Counted from the stretch's first letter, positions 1 to 7,101 are shown. The stretch is DNA of 52,768 bases from Acinetobacter lwoffii (GCF_024129735.1 NZ_JAMXXK010000020.1:1-52768); one strand, 5' to 3'. Notes: generated by a model not told the origin, from the letters alone. Numbers and translations are program-made.

Positions 1-157
1 CATCTGCATAGGCTGCATGTGAGTGATGGACGGTTTCTTTGGCACACAATTTACAGAGCCTGTGACCGGCGATTTCCATCAGGGGTATATGATGGGTAGG
101 GCAAAGTGTTTCCGTTGTTTCTGTGCGAAACTGGAGCGTTTTAAGCATGGTATTCAT
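1..157 (-). CDS. DnaC-like helicase loader, N-terminal fragment (partial)
   Basis: The reading frame starts at ATG 157-155 and runs off the left edge after 52 codons. An AGGAG ribosome site at 165-169 overlaps the stop codon of the upstream DUF1376 gene, so the two are probably coupled. The visible part holds two Cys pairs in the pattern C-P-x-H ... C-x-x-C (LCPTHH, then RLCKLC), which resembles the small N-terminal zinc-type motif of phage DnaC/IstB-like helicase loaders. A helicase loader directly after a DUF1376 protein is a common phage replication arrangement. The ATPase domain would lie outside the window, so the family call is inference. Confidence 0.5.
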   Translation of the reverse strand, partial: MNTMLKTLQFRTETTETLCPTHHIPLMEIAGHRLCKLCAKETVHHSHAAYAD

Positions 158-167
158 GATCACTCTC

Positions 168-716
168 CTAAATCCATTTGGAATTTTCTAAAAAATCCTC
201 ATTTTTTTCTTCAAAATTTGAAGATGAAGATGAAGATGAAGATGAAGATGAAGATGAAGATGAAGGGCATGGTTCAAGCATGACTTGAGTAATACTCGGG
301 TTCTTCTCAGGAGCTGCTTGAGCATTTACTTTTCGTTGCTTGGCTGATGCTTGAGCATTACTTGCGGATTTCCCCCAACGTACTTGAGCTGCATTTTTAG
401 CTTTATCAGATTTCATTTGCTGATTTTGCAATGCCTGGCTTTTTAAACTGCTTAAGAAATTTGAATGAATCTGCTCAGACTCGACTTCAAACAATTCTAG
501 GGCCATCAGAGTATTTAACAAAGTTTTAGCCTTGGTGTGCTGCGGTAATTTCGTGATGCTACATACAGTAGCTAGGTCGTGAGGAATGTCACCATTTTTC
601 CAGAAATCCATCATTAACAGCAGTGCCGCACCAATTTGTTCTGCTGTCATTCGTGCAAATTTCGCCTGTAGGTCGCCAATATAGAGTGGCATCCAAATTG
701 AAATATCTTTATGCAT
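168..716 (-). CDS. DUF1376 phage replication-type protein with poly-Ser tract
   Basis: 182 aa. The N-terminus (WMPLYIGDLQAKFARMTAEQ) matches the DUF1376 family, found in prophages and islands beside DnaC-like proteins and thought to act in element replication. A DUF1376 core at about 5-90 is followed by a charged linker rich in Ala, Gln and Lys. A run of 15 serines at about 151-165 is encoded by alternating TCA/TCT codons, i.e. a hexanucleotide microsatellite. The start is supported by AAGGTGA upstream. Family known, exact role inferred. Confidence 0.75.
   Translation of the reverse strand: MHKDISIWMPLYIGDLQAKFARMTAEQIGAALLLMMDFWKNGDIPHDLATVCSITKLPQHTKAKTLLNTLMALELFEVESEQIHSNFLSSLKSQALQNQQMKSDKAKNAAQVRWGKSASNAQASAKQRKVNAQAAPEKNPSITQVMLEPCPSSSSSSSSSSSSSSSNFEEKNEDFLENSKWI
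220..265. repeat. (GAAGAT)n hexanucleotide microsatellite
   Basis: Seven full GAAGAT units plus a partial GAAG lie inside the DUF1376 gene and encode its serine run on the minus strand. The unit length is a multiple of three, so copy changes would alter linker length without shifting the frame. Confidence 0.95.
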
Positions 717-748
717 GTGTTCACCTTTTTATAGGTATAAAGGGGCTG

Positions 749-769
749 AGGTCATCAATTAGATGACCT
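749..769. other. Hairpin between two element genes
   Basis: AGGTCATC, five-base loop, GATGACCT forms a perfect 8-bp stem between the small ORF and the DUF1376 gene. On the coding (minus) strand no T-run follows, so this is not a standard terminator there. Role unknown. Confidence 0.5.
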
Positions 770-781
770 TTTATGTTTGTT

Positions 782-1033
782 TTATGAGTGAGCGAGACTC
801 ATTAAGCGGACACGGGCCTGTTGAGCCAAGTCATCGTAATGAGCTTGCCCTTCATCCAGCATTCGCTGTAGCCAAAGTCTCAACGCCTGGTGATCATCGA
901 AGCATTTATTGATTTCCAGCAAAAAGGCCAGATTGTGCAGTTTCGGAATGTGTAGCTCATGGATTAATTCACGAGCGACCATATCTGCTTCAGGGCTGAT
1001 CACCACACCACCAAAGAAAGCTTTACTATTCAT
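782..1033 (-). CDS. Small element-associated hypothetical protein
   Basis: 83 aa, not recognised. I chose ATG 1033-1031 over a longer open frame because the upstream part lies inside the integrase gene in another frame. The start overlaps the integrase stop by a few bases, suggesting coupled translation. The protein is helical and soluble-looking, with no membrane segment or signal peptide. Its place between integrase and replication genes suggests an element function, but nothing more can be said. Confidence 0.55.
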   Translation of the reverse strand: MNSKAFFGGVVISPEADMVARELIHELHIPKLHNLAFLLEINKCFDDHQALRLWLQRMLDEGQAHYDDLAQQARVRLMSLAHS

Positions 1034-2207
1034 GTGCAAGCTCCTCTGTAGTGAGTCTCTCCAGCATGGCTTCAAAAGCACTGCCATCGCGACGGGTAAC
1101 ATTCGGAATGTAGCGGCTATAGACCCGCAACAACATTTCAGTGGTTGAATGCCCCAATTGGCGAGCGACCCATTCTGGATTTTCACCTGCCGCCAGCCAG
1201 AGCGTTGCTGCTGTATGACGTGTCTGATAAGCACGACGAGGCGTTAATCCTAAAAAGCGCAGGATAGGGTGCCATACACGCTTATTAACTAAACGGTAGT
1301 CTAGAGGACCGCCATCACGGTTACAGAAGACGAAGTCCGATTTTCCGTTGTTGAGGCTTTTCTGTTGTAGAAAGGCTTGGTATACCCGGTCATTCATCTG
1401 GATCGTGCGGTCAGAACCATACGTTTTGGTTCCACCAAGAATACCATTCACCAATGCTTCACGAATGTGGATTTCCCGACGTTGTAAGTCCACATTTTTC
1501 CATTGCAAGCCATCGATCTCACTGGTGCGCATACCTGTGAAAAATCGAACAGTATAATAAGGCTTAAAATCATCACGAACTGTGGCAAGGATTGCGTGTA
1601 CTTCCTTTAATGAAAAAGGTGTTACTTCAATCTTTCCTTGCTTTAAGTTCTTGATATTTTTATAAGGGCTATCAAATTCATATCGTTCGGCAGCACTATC
1701 GAGTATCATGCGAAGCACTATCATAATCTGGTTGATTCTTGATGGTGAAAGGCATTCTTGGTTTTTTCCGTGAGTCACTTTGGCGAGGGATGAACGGAAT
1801 CCAAGAATGTCTGACTTTTTAATATTAATAACAGGAATTGCGCCAAAAAAAGGGATCAAGTACTTTTTGATTACAATTTGAATTTTCTCCTTATAGCTTG
1901 TACGCCACTCTATTTCTTTATCAGTGAACCAGATTTCACAGAACTTTGAAAATAGAGGTGTTTTAGAGCTGATTTCATTTACTCTGTTTTCTGCATTTTT
2001 GATTTCTTTCAAACGAGAACTTTTTGGAAAGTACTTAGCATAGTCAAAAATACCCAATAAGATTTCCGCTTCCATTCGCTCAATCACTTTTTCAAGCTTT
2101 TTGCGATTTGGAGCATTGTCTTCAAGAGCTGTTGTTTCACGACAACGGATGTTTAAGTATCGAAAATCGACACATAACTTACCGTATCTGGTACGGATGG
2201 CAGCCAT
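1026..2207 (-). CDS. int: Tyrosine-type site-specific recombinase (integrase)
   Basis: 393 aa. It would integrate and excise the mobile element whose right end lies here. Order: an N-terminal arm-type DNA-binding region opening MAAIRTRYGKLCVDFRY (DUF3596-like), a SAM-like core-binding domain at about 80-180, and a catalytic domain from about 190. Visible catalytic residues are Arg in FTGMRTSE, Lys near TKTYGSDR, Arg330-His331 in YQTRHTAA, His353 in QLGHS and Tyr363 in RVYSRY. Full length, all key residues present, so likely active. An excisionase-like gene lies 13 bases upstream on the same strand. Confidence 0.93.
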   Translation of the reverse strand: MAAIRTRYGKLCVDFRYLNIRCRETTALEDNAPNRKKLEKVIERMEAEILLGIFDYAKYFPKSSRLKEIKNAENRVNEISSKTPLFSKFCEIWFTDKEIEWRTSYKEKIQIVIKKYLIPFFGAIPVINIKKSDILGFRSSLAKVTHGKNQECLSPSRINQIMIVLRMILDSAAERYEFDSPYKNIKNLKQGKIEVTPFSLKEVHAILATVRDDFKPYYTVRFFTGMRTSEIDGLQWKNVDLQRREIHIREALVNGILGGTKTYGSDRTIQMNDRVYQAFLQQKSLNNGKSDFVFCNRDGGPLDYRLVNKRVWHPILRFLGLTPRRAYQTRHTAATLWLAAGENPEWVARQLGHSTTEMLLRVYSRYIPNVTRRDGSAFEAMLERLTTEELAHE

Positions 2208-2220
2208 AATAATATCCTCC

Positions 2221-2436
2221 TTATTGAAGTTGTAGGCTGTGTAGCGAGCCTAAAGTGGTTTTAGTCATATCTTCTTCAATACGCTCCCATACATATAAAA
2301 TTTTGCGTCCACCAAAAGGGCGGATGTAATGAATGCCTTCGATTAGAACACTGTCCTTCAACTGATTACGGATGGTACGCTCGTTGTAATGGATTCGTTC
2401 CGCCAGTTCTTTTGTAGTAATATAAATAAGATTCAT
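2221..2436 (-). CDS. Excisionase-like / AlpA-type helix-turn-helix protein
   Basis: 71 aa. The N-terminal half (TTKELAERIHYNERTIRNQL) is a winged-helix/MerR-type HTH as in excisionases and AlpA-like phage regulators, followed by the typical wing segment IHYIRPFGGRKILYVWERIE. It sits immediately upstream of the integrase on the same strand, so it probably directs excision or controls int. It faces the Cro-like regulator across a 110-base intergenic region. The family is inferred from pattern and position. Confidence 0.75.
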   Translation of the reverse strand: MNLIYITTKELAERIHYNERTIRNQLKDSVLIEGIHYIRPFGGRKILYVWERIEEDMTKTTLGSLHSLQLQ

Positions 2437-2459
2437 GTCTGTATCCTTTTATAAAGTAT

Positions 2460-2539
2460 CACAATAGTGTTATTTAAGGTCACAATGCAATAATAGATGC
2501 ATTTAAGACACCATGCAAGTACTTTATTACACAATGGTG
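2460..2539. promoter_or_regulatory. Candidate operator repeats in divergent switch region
   Basis: CACAATAGTG (2460-2469), CACAATGCAA (2481-2490) and CACAATGGTG (2530-2539) share CACAAT; the first and last also fit the palindrome CAC-N4-GTG. They lie between the excisionase-like gene and the divergent Cro-like gene, the usual place for operators of a phage-type switch. Regulator assignment is inference. Confidence 0.4.
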
Positions 2540-2546
2540 GTAATTA

Positions 2547-2765
2547 ATGATAGTTTGTAACTTGCCAGTACTTTTGGCAGAACGAAGAATGAAAGTAGCT
2601 GATGTAGTGCGGGCGACTGGAATGAGTAAGACAACATTACATAAGTTATATAATGGTCAATCGACTCGAATAGATTTTGAAACGTTAGAGAAATTGTGTG
2701 TATTGCTTAATGTTGAAGTGGGTGATTTATTAAAATTTAAGAAAAATGAAGAGCAAAATGATTGA
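2547..2765 (+). CDS. Cro/CI-type small HTH transcriptional regulator
   Basis: 72 aa. The start MIVCNLPVLLAERRMKVADV and the end FETLEKLCVLLNVEVGDLLKF match the small XRE/YozG-like family of single-domain HTH regulators (about 65-75 aa). The HTH is at about 18-38 (VVRATGMSKTTLHKLYNGQS). It is transcribed away from the integrase/excisionase genes and probably represses the element's operon. No peptidase or sensor domain is attached, so any induction would need another factor. Confidence 0.85.
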   Translation: MIVCNLPVLLAERRMKVADVVRATGMSKTTLHKLYNGQSTRIDFETLEKLCVLLNVEVGDLLKFKKNEEQND

Positions 2766-2824
2766 TTGAAAGAGAATAAAATTGAGTTTTTTATCATAAG
2801 TAAATGTTTTAATTATGTATTTTT

Positions 2825-2844
2825 GGTGACCAAATTTGGTCACC
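2825..2844. repeat. Perfect 20-bp palindrome
   Basis: GGTGACCAAATTTGGTCACC is fully self-complementary, extended by one T/A pair on the outside. It is downstream of the Cro-like gene with no T-run, so it is more likely a protein-binding site (regulator or recombinase) than a terminator. Confidence 0.8.
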
Positions 2845-3020
2845 ATAAAAATTAATAAAATAAAAAATACTAAAATTGATGGAAAAAATAGAAATCAAGT
2901 GTATGGGGGAGGTGTTCTGATTATTTATAATGAAATTGATTAAAAAAATACCAAAATAGTGAATGTGTTGATTTGTATATGATAAAGGGAAGGCACGTTT
3001 AGGGCACTTTTGGTCACGCA

Positions 3021-3073
3021 CCAGCTTCAAAAAACACGTTGTCTAAAAATTTTAGAACTTCTTCCAAAGCTGG
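3021..3073. repeat. Nested inverted repeats
   Basis: CCAGCTT (3021-3027) pairs with AAGCTGG (3067-3073), flanking CTAAAAATTTTAG (3043-3055), itself an inverted repeat. Possible recombinase-binding site or remnant; function not known. Confidence 0.4.
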
Positions 3074-3116
3074 AACAGAGAGGTTTTAGAAAAAATATTA
3101 TTAATAATCAACAATA

Positions 3117-3149
3117 AAAAAGCCCCCATCTTTCGATGAGGGCTTTTTG
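3117..3149 (-). terminator. Rho-independent terminator after the tRNA-Gly genes
   Basis: The minus strand reads AGCCCTCATC, CGAAAGATGG-type loop side, then GGGCT followed by a T-run. The stem has one mismatch. It lies five bases beyond the tRNA 3' end and terminates the tRNA transcript. Confidence 0.8.
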
Positions 3150-3153
3150 AATC

Positions 3154-3229
3154 TGGAGCGGGAAAGGAGACTCGAACTCCCGACCCCAACCTTGGCAAGG
3201 TTATGCTCTACCAACTGAGCTATTCCCGC
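3154..3229 (-). tRNA. tRNA-Gly (anticodon GCC), CCA encoded
   Basis: A complete cloverleaf: acceptor stem GCGGGAA/TTCCCGC, D-arm with AGCTCAGTTGGTAGAGC, anticodon loop CTTGCCAAG with anticodon GCC, and T-arm GGGAGTTCGAGTCTCC. The 3' CCA is encoded at 3156-3154. It is the distal member of a tandem pair; its tRNA body is identical to the other copy. Confidence 0.97.
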
Positions 3230-3277
3230 GGAGTCTATAAAGTTTTTTAAATGAAAAAACTAAATGAAAAAATTTTG

Positions 3278-3350
3278 AGCGGGAAAGGAGACTCGAACTC
3301 CCGACCCCAACCTTGGCAAGGTTATGCTCTACCAACTGAGCTATTCCCGC
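3278..3350 (-). tRNA. tRNA-Gly (anticodon GCC), CCA not encoded
   Basis: The same 73-base tRNA as its neighbour, but the acceptor end is followed by CAAA-type sequence, so CCA must be added after transcription. It is promoter-proximal and separated from the second copy by 48 bases. Confidence 0.97.
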
Positions 3351-3359
3351 ATGCCGTGT

Positions 3360-3387
3360 ATAATACAGCATGCAAAAATGTGGTCAA
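3360..3387 (-). promoter_or_regulatory. Promoter of the tRNA-Gly pair
   Basis: On the minus strand, TTGACC (3387-3382), 16-base spacer, TATTAT (3365-3360), then nine bases to the mature tRNA 5' end. Placement and match to sigma-70 consensus are good. Confidence 0.75.
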
Positions 3388-3583
3388 CACCTTTGTTAAA
3401 AATCTTGCATCAATTGCATAAAATAAAAGCAAAATGCTGTAGACCAGACAATAAATAACCAATATTCATATAAAAATCAATAAATTTTCGCCACAATCAA
3501 CGGATTGCATCTGAACAGATTACCGAAATACTCGGCAGAACAAGGTATACTGAGACCATATTTTTGAAGATTGGAGTCAGGCC

Positions 3584-3892
3584 ATGAGCTTAGAACAACA
3601 ACTGAAAGATCGTTTGGCGCAATTATCCCCAACCCATTTGGAAGTGGTGAATGAGTCTTCGGGTCATGGTGGTTATTTCCCGGGAAAAGAATCGCATTTT
3701 AAAACCGTGATTGTGAGTCAGGCATTTGCCGGTTTGCGCCCCGTCCAGCGTCATCAGAAAGTTTATGCTGCTGCGGGTGATCTGCTGTCAAAAGACAAGA
3801 TTCATGCGCTGGCCATTCATGCATTTTTGCCTGAAGAATGGGCAGGTCAGGATACGACCAGTCCTGCTTGTGCACACGCACCTAAAAACTAA
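3584..3892 (+). CDS. BolA family protein
   Basis: 102 aa, the usual length for BolA. The fold motif is visible: LEVVNESSGHGGYFPGKESH, FKTVIVSQAF, RHQKVYAAAGDLL and IHALAIHAFLPEEW. BolA proteins partner with monothiol glutaredoxins through a shared [2Fe-2S] cluster and influence morphology and stress responses. The conserved His near the C-terminal helix (IHALAIH) is present. The start is preceded by GGAGTCAGGCC. Six bases separate it from the SirB2-like gene, so the two are probably an operon. Confidence 0.9.
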   Translation: MSLEQQLKDRLAQLSPTHLEVVNESSGHGGYFPGKESHFKTVIVSQAFAGLRPVQRHQKVYAAAGDLLSKDKIHALAIHAFLPEEWAGQDTTSPACAHAPKN

Positions 3893-3898
3893 GAGGAA

Positions 3899-4294
3899 AT
3901 GATGGAAACCCAACTTTTAGTCAAGATTATCCATATGTCGGTAGCAGGACTGGCGATTGTCGCCATTCTTGCCCGTGCCTTGACCTTGTTTGTCGGCACA
4001 CAGGGAAATATGCCTAATCCGGTAGCACGTACAGCGCTAGTCGCTTTACAGCATTTAGCTATCACGGTGATTGCACTGACCGGTATAGTATCGCTCGTCC
4101 TGAAAGACTTTGATGTACAGCCTTGGTTCTATGCCAAAGTCATTTTATTTTTGGTGCTGGTATCCTCGCTAGGCAAAGCCTATAAAAAAGATGATTCGAT
4201 CTTGTTGTCGCAGCGTCGGGCTGGCTTAGTTATTGCTGTAGTTTCATTGGTGTCTATTCTGGCTTTGGTGATGATCAAGCCGAATTTTGGCTAA
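3899..4294 (+). CDS. SirB2-like inner membrane protein
   Basis: About 131 aa with four hydrophobic segments (about 6-28, 44-66, 76-93, 104-125), length and pattern matching the SirB2 family (METQLLVKIIHMSVAGLAIV start, QHLAITVIALTG middle). The function of the family is not established; it was named after an invasion-regulator locus in Salmonella. Two adjacent ATG codons exist; the second, after AAGAGGAA, is equally plausible. Confidence 0.78.
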   Translation: MMETQLLVKIIHMSVAGLAIVAILARALTLFVGTQGNMPNPVARTALVALQHLAITVIALTGIVSLVLKDFDVQPWFYAKVILFLVLVSSLGKAYKKDDSILLSQRRAGLVIAVVSLVSILALVMIKPNFG

Positions 4295-4301
4295 AAGCAG
4301 G

Positions 4302-4327
4302 CTGGCTGTGATGATCAGCACAGCCAG
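4302..4327. other. Hairpin downstream of the SirB2-like gene
   Basis: CTGGCTGTG, eight-base loop, CACAGCCAG forms a 9-bp perfect stem eight bases after the stop codon. No T-run follows, so it may stabilise the mRNA end rather than terminate by itself. Confidence 0.5.
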
Positions 4328-4390
4328 TCCATGCAAATAATTAGAAAATACAAATGTTGTAAAAGTAATTAAAAATGTGAGGAGGGGGAC

Positions 4391-5227
4391 ATGCGTACAC
4401 GTGTGGTATTTAATCAAAAGGGTGGGGTAGGCAAGTCGAGTATTACTGTCAATCTGGCAGCGATCAGTGCATATCAGGGTTTAAAAACCTTATTGATTGA
4501 CCTGGATCCGCAGGCCAACTCTAGCCAGTATGTGCTGGGTGATGATGCGACGTATTCTAGTGATAAGCCGGCACTCGAACCGAATATCGAAAACTATTTT
4601 GAAGATGTACTCGGTAATCAGCAAAGCAAGGGCTTGCTTGGTAATGCGATTGGCTCGATTTTAAAAAGTCGTAGCAAAGGTCTGGAAAGCTATGTGCATC
4701 AATCTTCTTTTAAACATCTGGATGTTATTCCGGCTAGCCCAACACTGGGTGCATTGGCCCATGCACTGGAGTCCAAGCACAAGATTTATAAGCTACGAGA
4801 TGCCTTGCAACAACTGTCGGGGCATTATGACCGGGTATTTATTGATACACCGCCTGCATTCAATTTCTTTACCCTCTCTGCTCTCATTGCGGCGAACCGC
4901 GTGCTGATTCCATTTGACTGTGATGTATTTTCTAAACGTGCCCTACAGACCCTGATTGAAAATGTCATTGAAACCCAGGATGACCATAATGAAGGGCTGG
5001 AAATCGAAGGGATTGTCGTGAACCAGTTTCAGGCACAGGCCAAATTACCGCGTGAAGTGGTACAACAGCTCAAAGATGAAGGCTTACCGGTCCTCGACAG
5101 TATGTTGCCACCCTCGATCTTGATGAAAGAATCTCATCAGAAAAATCAGCCTTTGATTCATTTGGCTACTGATCATAAATTGACTCAGGCCTATCAATCG
5201 TTGTTCAATGAGATAGAGCAGAATTAA
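4391..5227 (+). CDS. ParA/MinD-family ATPase (orphan)
   Basis: 278 aa. It has the deviant Walker A motif KGGVGKSS at about 10-17, LIDLDPQANSS (Walker A') at about 36-46 and VFIDTPPAF (Walker B) at about 150-158. ParA-like ATPases place DNA or protein cargo within the cell. No ParB gene is next to it; the downstream gene is a small lipoprotein 13 bases away. It is therefore more likely an orphan positioning ATPase than the chromosomal segregation pair. The start follows GAGGAGGGGGAC, a very strong ribosome site. Confidence 0.87.
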   Translation: MRTRVVFNQKGGVGKSSITVNLAAISAYQGLKTLLIDLDPQANSSQYVLGDDATYSSDKPALEPNIENYFEDVLGNQQSKGLLGNAIGSILKSRSKGLESYVHQSSFKHLDVIPASPTLGALAHALESKHKIYKLRDALQQLSGHYDRVFIDTPPAFNFFTLSALIAANRVLIPFDCDVFSKRALQTLIENVIETQDDHNEGLEIEGIVVNQFQAQAKLPREVVQQLKDEGLPVLDSMLPPSILMKESHQKNQPLIHLATDHKLTQAYQSLFNEIEQN

Positions 5228-5240
5228 GATCGAGTTAGCT

Positions 5241-5633
5241 ATGAAACTTGTGAAAGTAAGCCTGAGTATTGCTGCACTGGCATTACTGAGTGCCTGTGCA
5301 ACGCCGGTAAAACCGACTTATGTGTCGCCCACCCTCTATCAGACTTTGGGTTGTTCGCAATTACAGGGTGAATATAATCGTATTCAGCAGTATATCGACA
5401 ATGGCGTTGAACCACCGAAACGTACTGGCGTCGGTGTGGGCGTTGGTCTTGGCGGTGGTTGGGGTAGTCGCGGTGGATGGGGTATTGGCCCGAGTGTTTC
5501 AGTCAATATGGGACAGTCATCCGATACCAAAAGAACCGAACTGGCAAGGCTTTTAGGCGAGCAGGAAGCGATTGTACAGGCCGCGCGTTATAAGAACTGT
5601 TCGATCATCGTTCGGCAGGCGACGCCTAAATAA
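5241..5633 (+). CDS. Small Gly-rich lipoprotein
   Basis: 130 aa. A lipoprotein signal peptide ends in the lipobox L-S-A-C with lipidated Cys19. The mature part has two further Cys residues (C38 and one near the C-terminus, KNCSIIV) and a Gly/Val/Trp-rich stretch at about 63-85 (GVGVGVGLGGGWGSRGGW). No family function recognised. It is 13 bases after the ParA-type gene and ends at a clear terminator, so it is probably co-transcribed with it. Confidence 0.8.
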   Translation: MKLVKVSLSIAALALLSACATPVKPTYVSPTLYQTLGCSQLQGEYNRIQQYIDNGVEPPKRTGVGVGVGLGGGWGSRGGWGIGPSVSVNMGQSSDTKRTELARLLGEQEAIVQAARYKNCSIIVRQATPK

Positions 5634-5654
5634 ATCATTCAACATTAAACGGAT

Positions 5655-5682
5655 AAATGCTGACTTCGGGTCGGCATTTTTT
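5655..5682 (+). terminator. Rho-independent terminator after the lipoprotein gene
   Basis: ATGCTGAC, TTCG-type loop, GTCGGCAT (one G-U pair), then T6. It closes the ParA-lipoprotein unit. Confidence 0.85.
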
Positions 5683-5830
5683 ATTGCTTTCACCAAGAAT
5701 AGGGCGGTTTACATTAAGATAAAACTCACTGGAAATTGACCAGACTGTATATAAATCTGAAATTTATAAGCTTGTTATCCCACTTCCATATTGATTAAGC
5801 TACAACCTTGGCCCGGAAAAGTTCATTGCG

Positions 5831-6424
5831 ATGATTGAAAATTGGTTATTTGTTTTAGGACTCATTGCTGTATTAATGGTTCCAGGGCCCGCCAATGCCT
5901 TGGTGGCCAGTTCTGCTCATCAGCAGGGGCAAGCCAGAACCAGTCTCTATCTTCCTGCTATTTTACTCGGCTATTTTTATGCCATTAATGTCTGGGCCTT
6001 GTTGATTCATCTGGCGTCACCGATCTGGCCAAATTTTAAAGGCTTGGTCTATGTACTGAGTACCATCTGTGTGGGCTGGATGACCTTGCATTTATATAAG
6101 GCTCAGCAGTTAGAACGTTACAGCAAGACCCATCCGCAGATTCGCCCCTGGCAAATGTTTACCACTACCTTAAAAAATCCTAAAGCAGCATTGTTGGCCT
6201 CTGGAATTTTACCGATGGAAACCTGGCAAAGCCCGACCAACTTCGTTCTGGTTTTTGCTGCCTTTAGCTTGAGTACCGTTCCGGTCGGGATTTTCTGGAT
6301 GGTCTTTGGTCAGGCAATTCTCACCAGTCCATCTGAAAAAATAAAAGCCGGCCTCATTTATAAAGGCGCGGCTTTATTTGTTCTGCTTTGTCTGATCCCA
6401 CTCCTGATCAAGCTCTGGGATTAA
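5831..6424 (+). CDS. LysE/RhtB family exporter-like membrane protein
   Basis: 197 aa with about six hydrophobic segments. The N-terminal LMVPGPANALVASSAHQQG corresponds to the family signature P-G-P-x near the first helix, and TTLKNPKAALLASGILP to the conserved N-P-K motif. LysE/RhtB proteins export amino acids or related metabolites across the inner membrane. Substrate unknown. It converges with the DedA gene with only 38 bases between. Confidence 0.8.
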   Translation: MIENWLFVLGLIAVLMVPGPANALVASSAHQQGQARTSLYLPAILLGYFYAINVWALLIHLASPIWPNFKGLVYVLSTICVGWMTLHLYKAQQLERYSKTHPQIRPWQMFTTTLKNPKAALLASGILPMETWQSPTNFVLVFAAFSLSTVPVGIFWMVFGQAILTSPSEKIKAGLIYKGAALFVLLCLIPLLIKLWD

Positions 6425-6462
6425 ACGCACAGGCTGTAAAAGAATCTTAATGTAAAAAGTTC

Positions 6463-7101
6463 TTAAGCTGTTTTACTTTTTTTGAGCTTTTGTTGAATAA
6501 AGCCAATCACACCTGGCAATACACTTAAAATAATGATGCCAAAAATTAGATAGGTGAAGTTGTCTTTGACGATCGGCATATTGCCAAACATATAGCCCAA
6601 AATGACAAATGAGCTAATCCAGGCGAATGCACCTACCACATTATAGGTCAGAAAATATTTGTAATTCATGCTGCCAGCACCGGCGACAAAGGGTGCGAAA
6701 GTACGGGCAAAAGGAACAAAACGCGCAAAAATAATGGTTTTACCACCATGTCTGGCAAAGAATTGTTGAGTTGCCAATAAGTGTTTTTTATTGATGAAGC
6801 GCGATTCGATCTCGAAAACCCGAGGACCAATATATTTACCAATATGGTAATTCAGGGTGTCGCCCAATACTGCCGCCACAAACAAGAGTGGAATCAGCAC
6901 CCATGGATCCATCGCACCTGTAGAAGCTGCCAGTGCACCTGCTGCAAATAGCAAGCTGTCGCCGGGCAGGAACGGCATCACCACCAAACCTGTTTCTACA
7001 AAGATAATCAGGAAAAGAATGGCATAAATCCAGATCCCGTAATTGGTGATAAATTCAAGCAAGTGATCATCAACATGCAAGATAAAATCAATCAGTTCCA
7101 T
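6463..7101 (-). CDS. DedA family membrane protein
   Basis: 212 aa. DedA hallmarks are present: the E-T-G-L-V-V-x-P-F-L-P-G-D-S motif at about 36-50, GDTLNYHIGKYIG, and the FxRFVPxxRxFxPxxAG motif (FARFVPFARTFAPFVAG) at about 122-140. DedA/SNARE-associated proteins act in phospholipid (undecaprenyl phosphate or PE) flipping and are needed for envelope integrity. The key Glu and Arg residues are intact. Confidence 0.92.
   Translation of the reverse strand: MELIDFILHVDDHLLEFITNYGIWIYAILFLIIFVETGLVVMPFLPGDSLLFAAGALAASTGAMDPWVLIPLLFVAAVLGDTLNYHIGKYIGPRVFEIESRFINKKHLLATQQFFARHGGKTIIFARFVPFARTFAPFVAGAGSMNYKYFLTYNVVGAFAWISSFVILGYMFGNMPIVKDNFTYLIFGIIILSVLPGVIGFIQQKLKKSKTA

Larger units (their letters stand above)
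2766..3116. other. Element-chromosome junction region, no gene seen
   Basis: About 350 A+T-rich bases without a convincing gene. It contains a perfect 20-bp palindrome at 2825-2844, a second TTTGGTCAC at 3009-3017, and nested inverted repeats at 3021-3073. The att site of the element may lie here or at the tRNA-Gly gene, but the other end of the element is outside the window, so no direct repeat can be tested. Confidence 0.5.

Noticed and set aside
23..283. Plus-strand open frame ending in a Met-Lys repeat
   Set aside because: It is the antisense reading of the GAAGAT microsatellite and of the DUF1376 and DnaC-like genes; the minus-strand frames have ribosome sites and family motifs.
2809..3030. 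73-codon minus-strand frame in the junction region
   Set aside because: Composition is that of random A+T-rich DNA (many Ile, Asn, Phe), it runs through the 20-bp palindrome, and no ribosome site or family pattern is seen.
3040..3090. Short minus-strand coding-like tail (LEEVLKFLDNVFFEAGA) near the tRNA terminator
   Set aside because: It reads like the end of a protein but is under 25 codons with no start and no recognised relative; it could be a gene remnant, but not enough to annotate.
4391..5227. ParA gene as evidence of an integrated plasmid or as the partner of the parS site
   Set aside because: No ParB, replication gene or plasmid feature is adjacent, neighbours are chromosomal, and the parS site is over 8 kb away. 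The chromosomal parAB pair is expected elsewhere.
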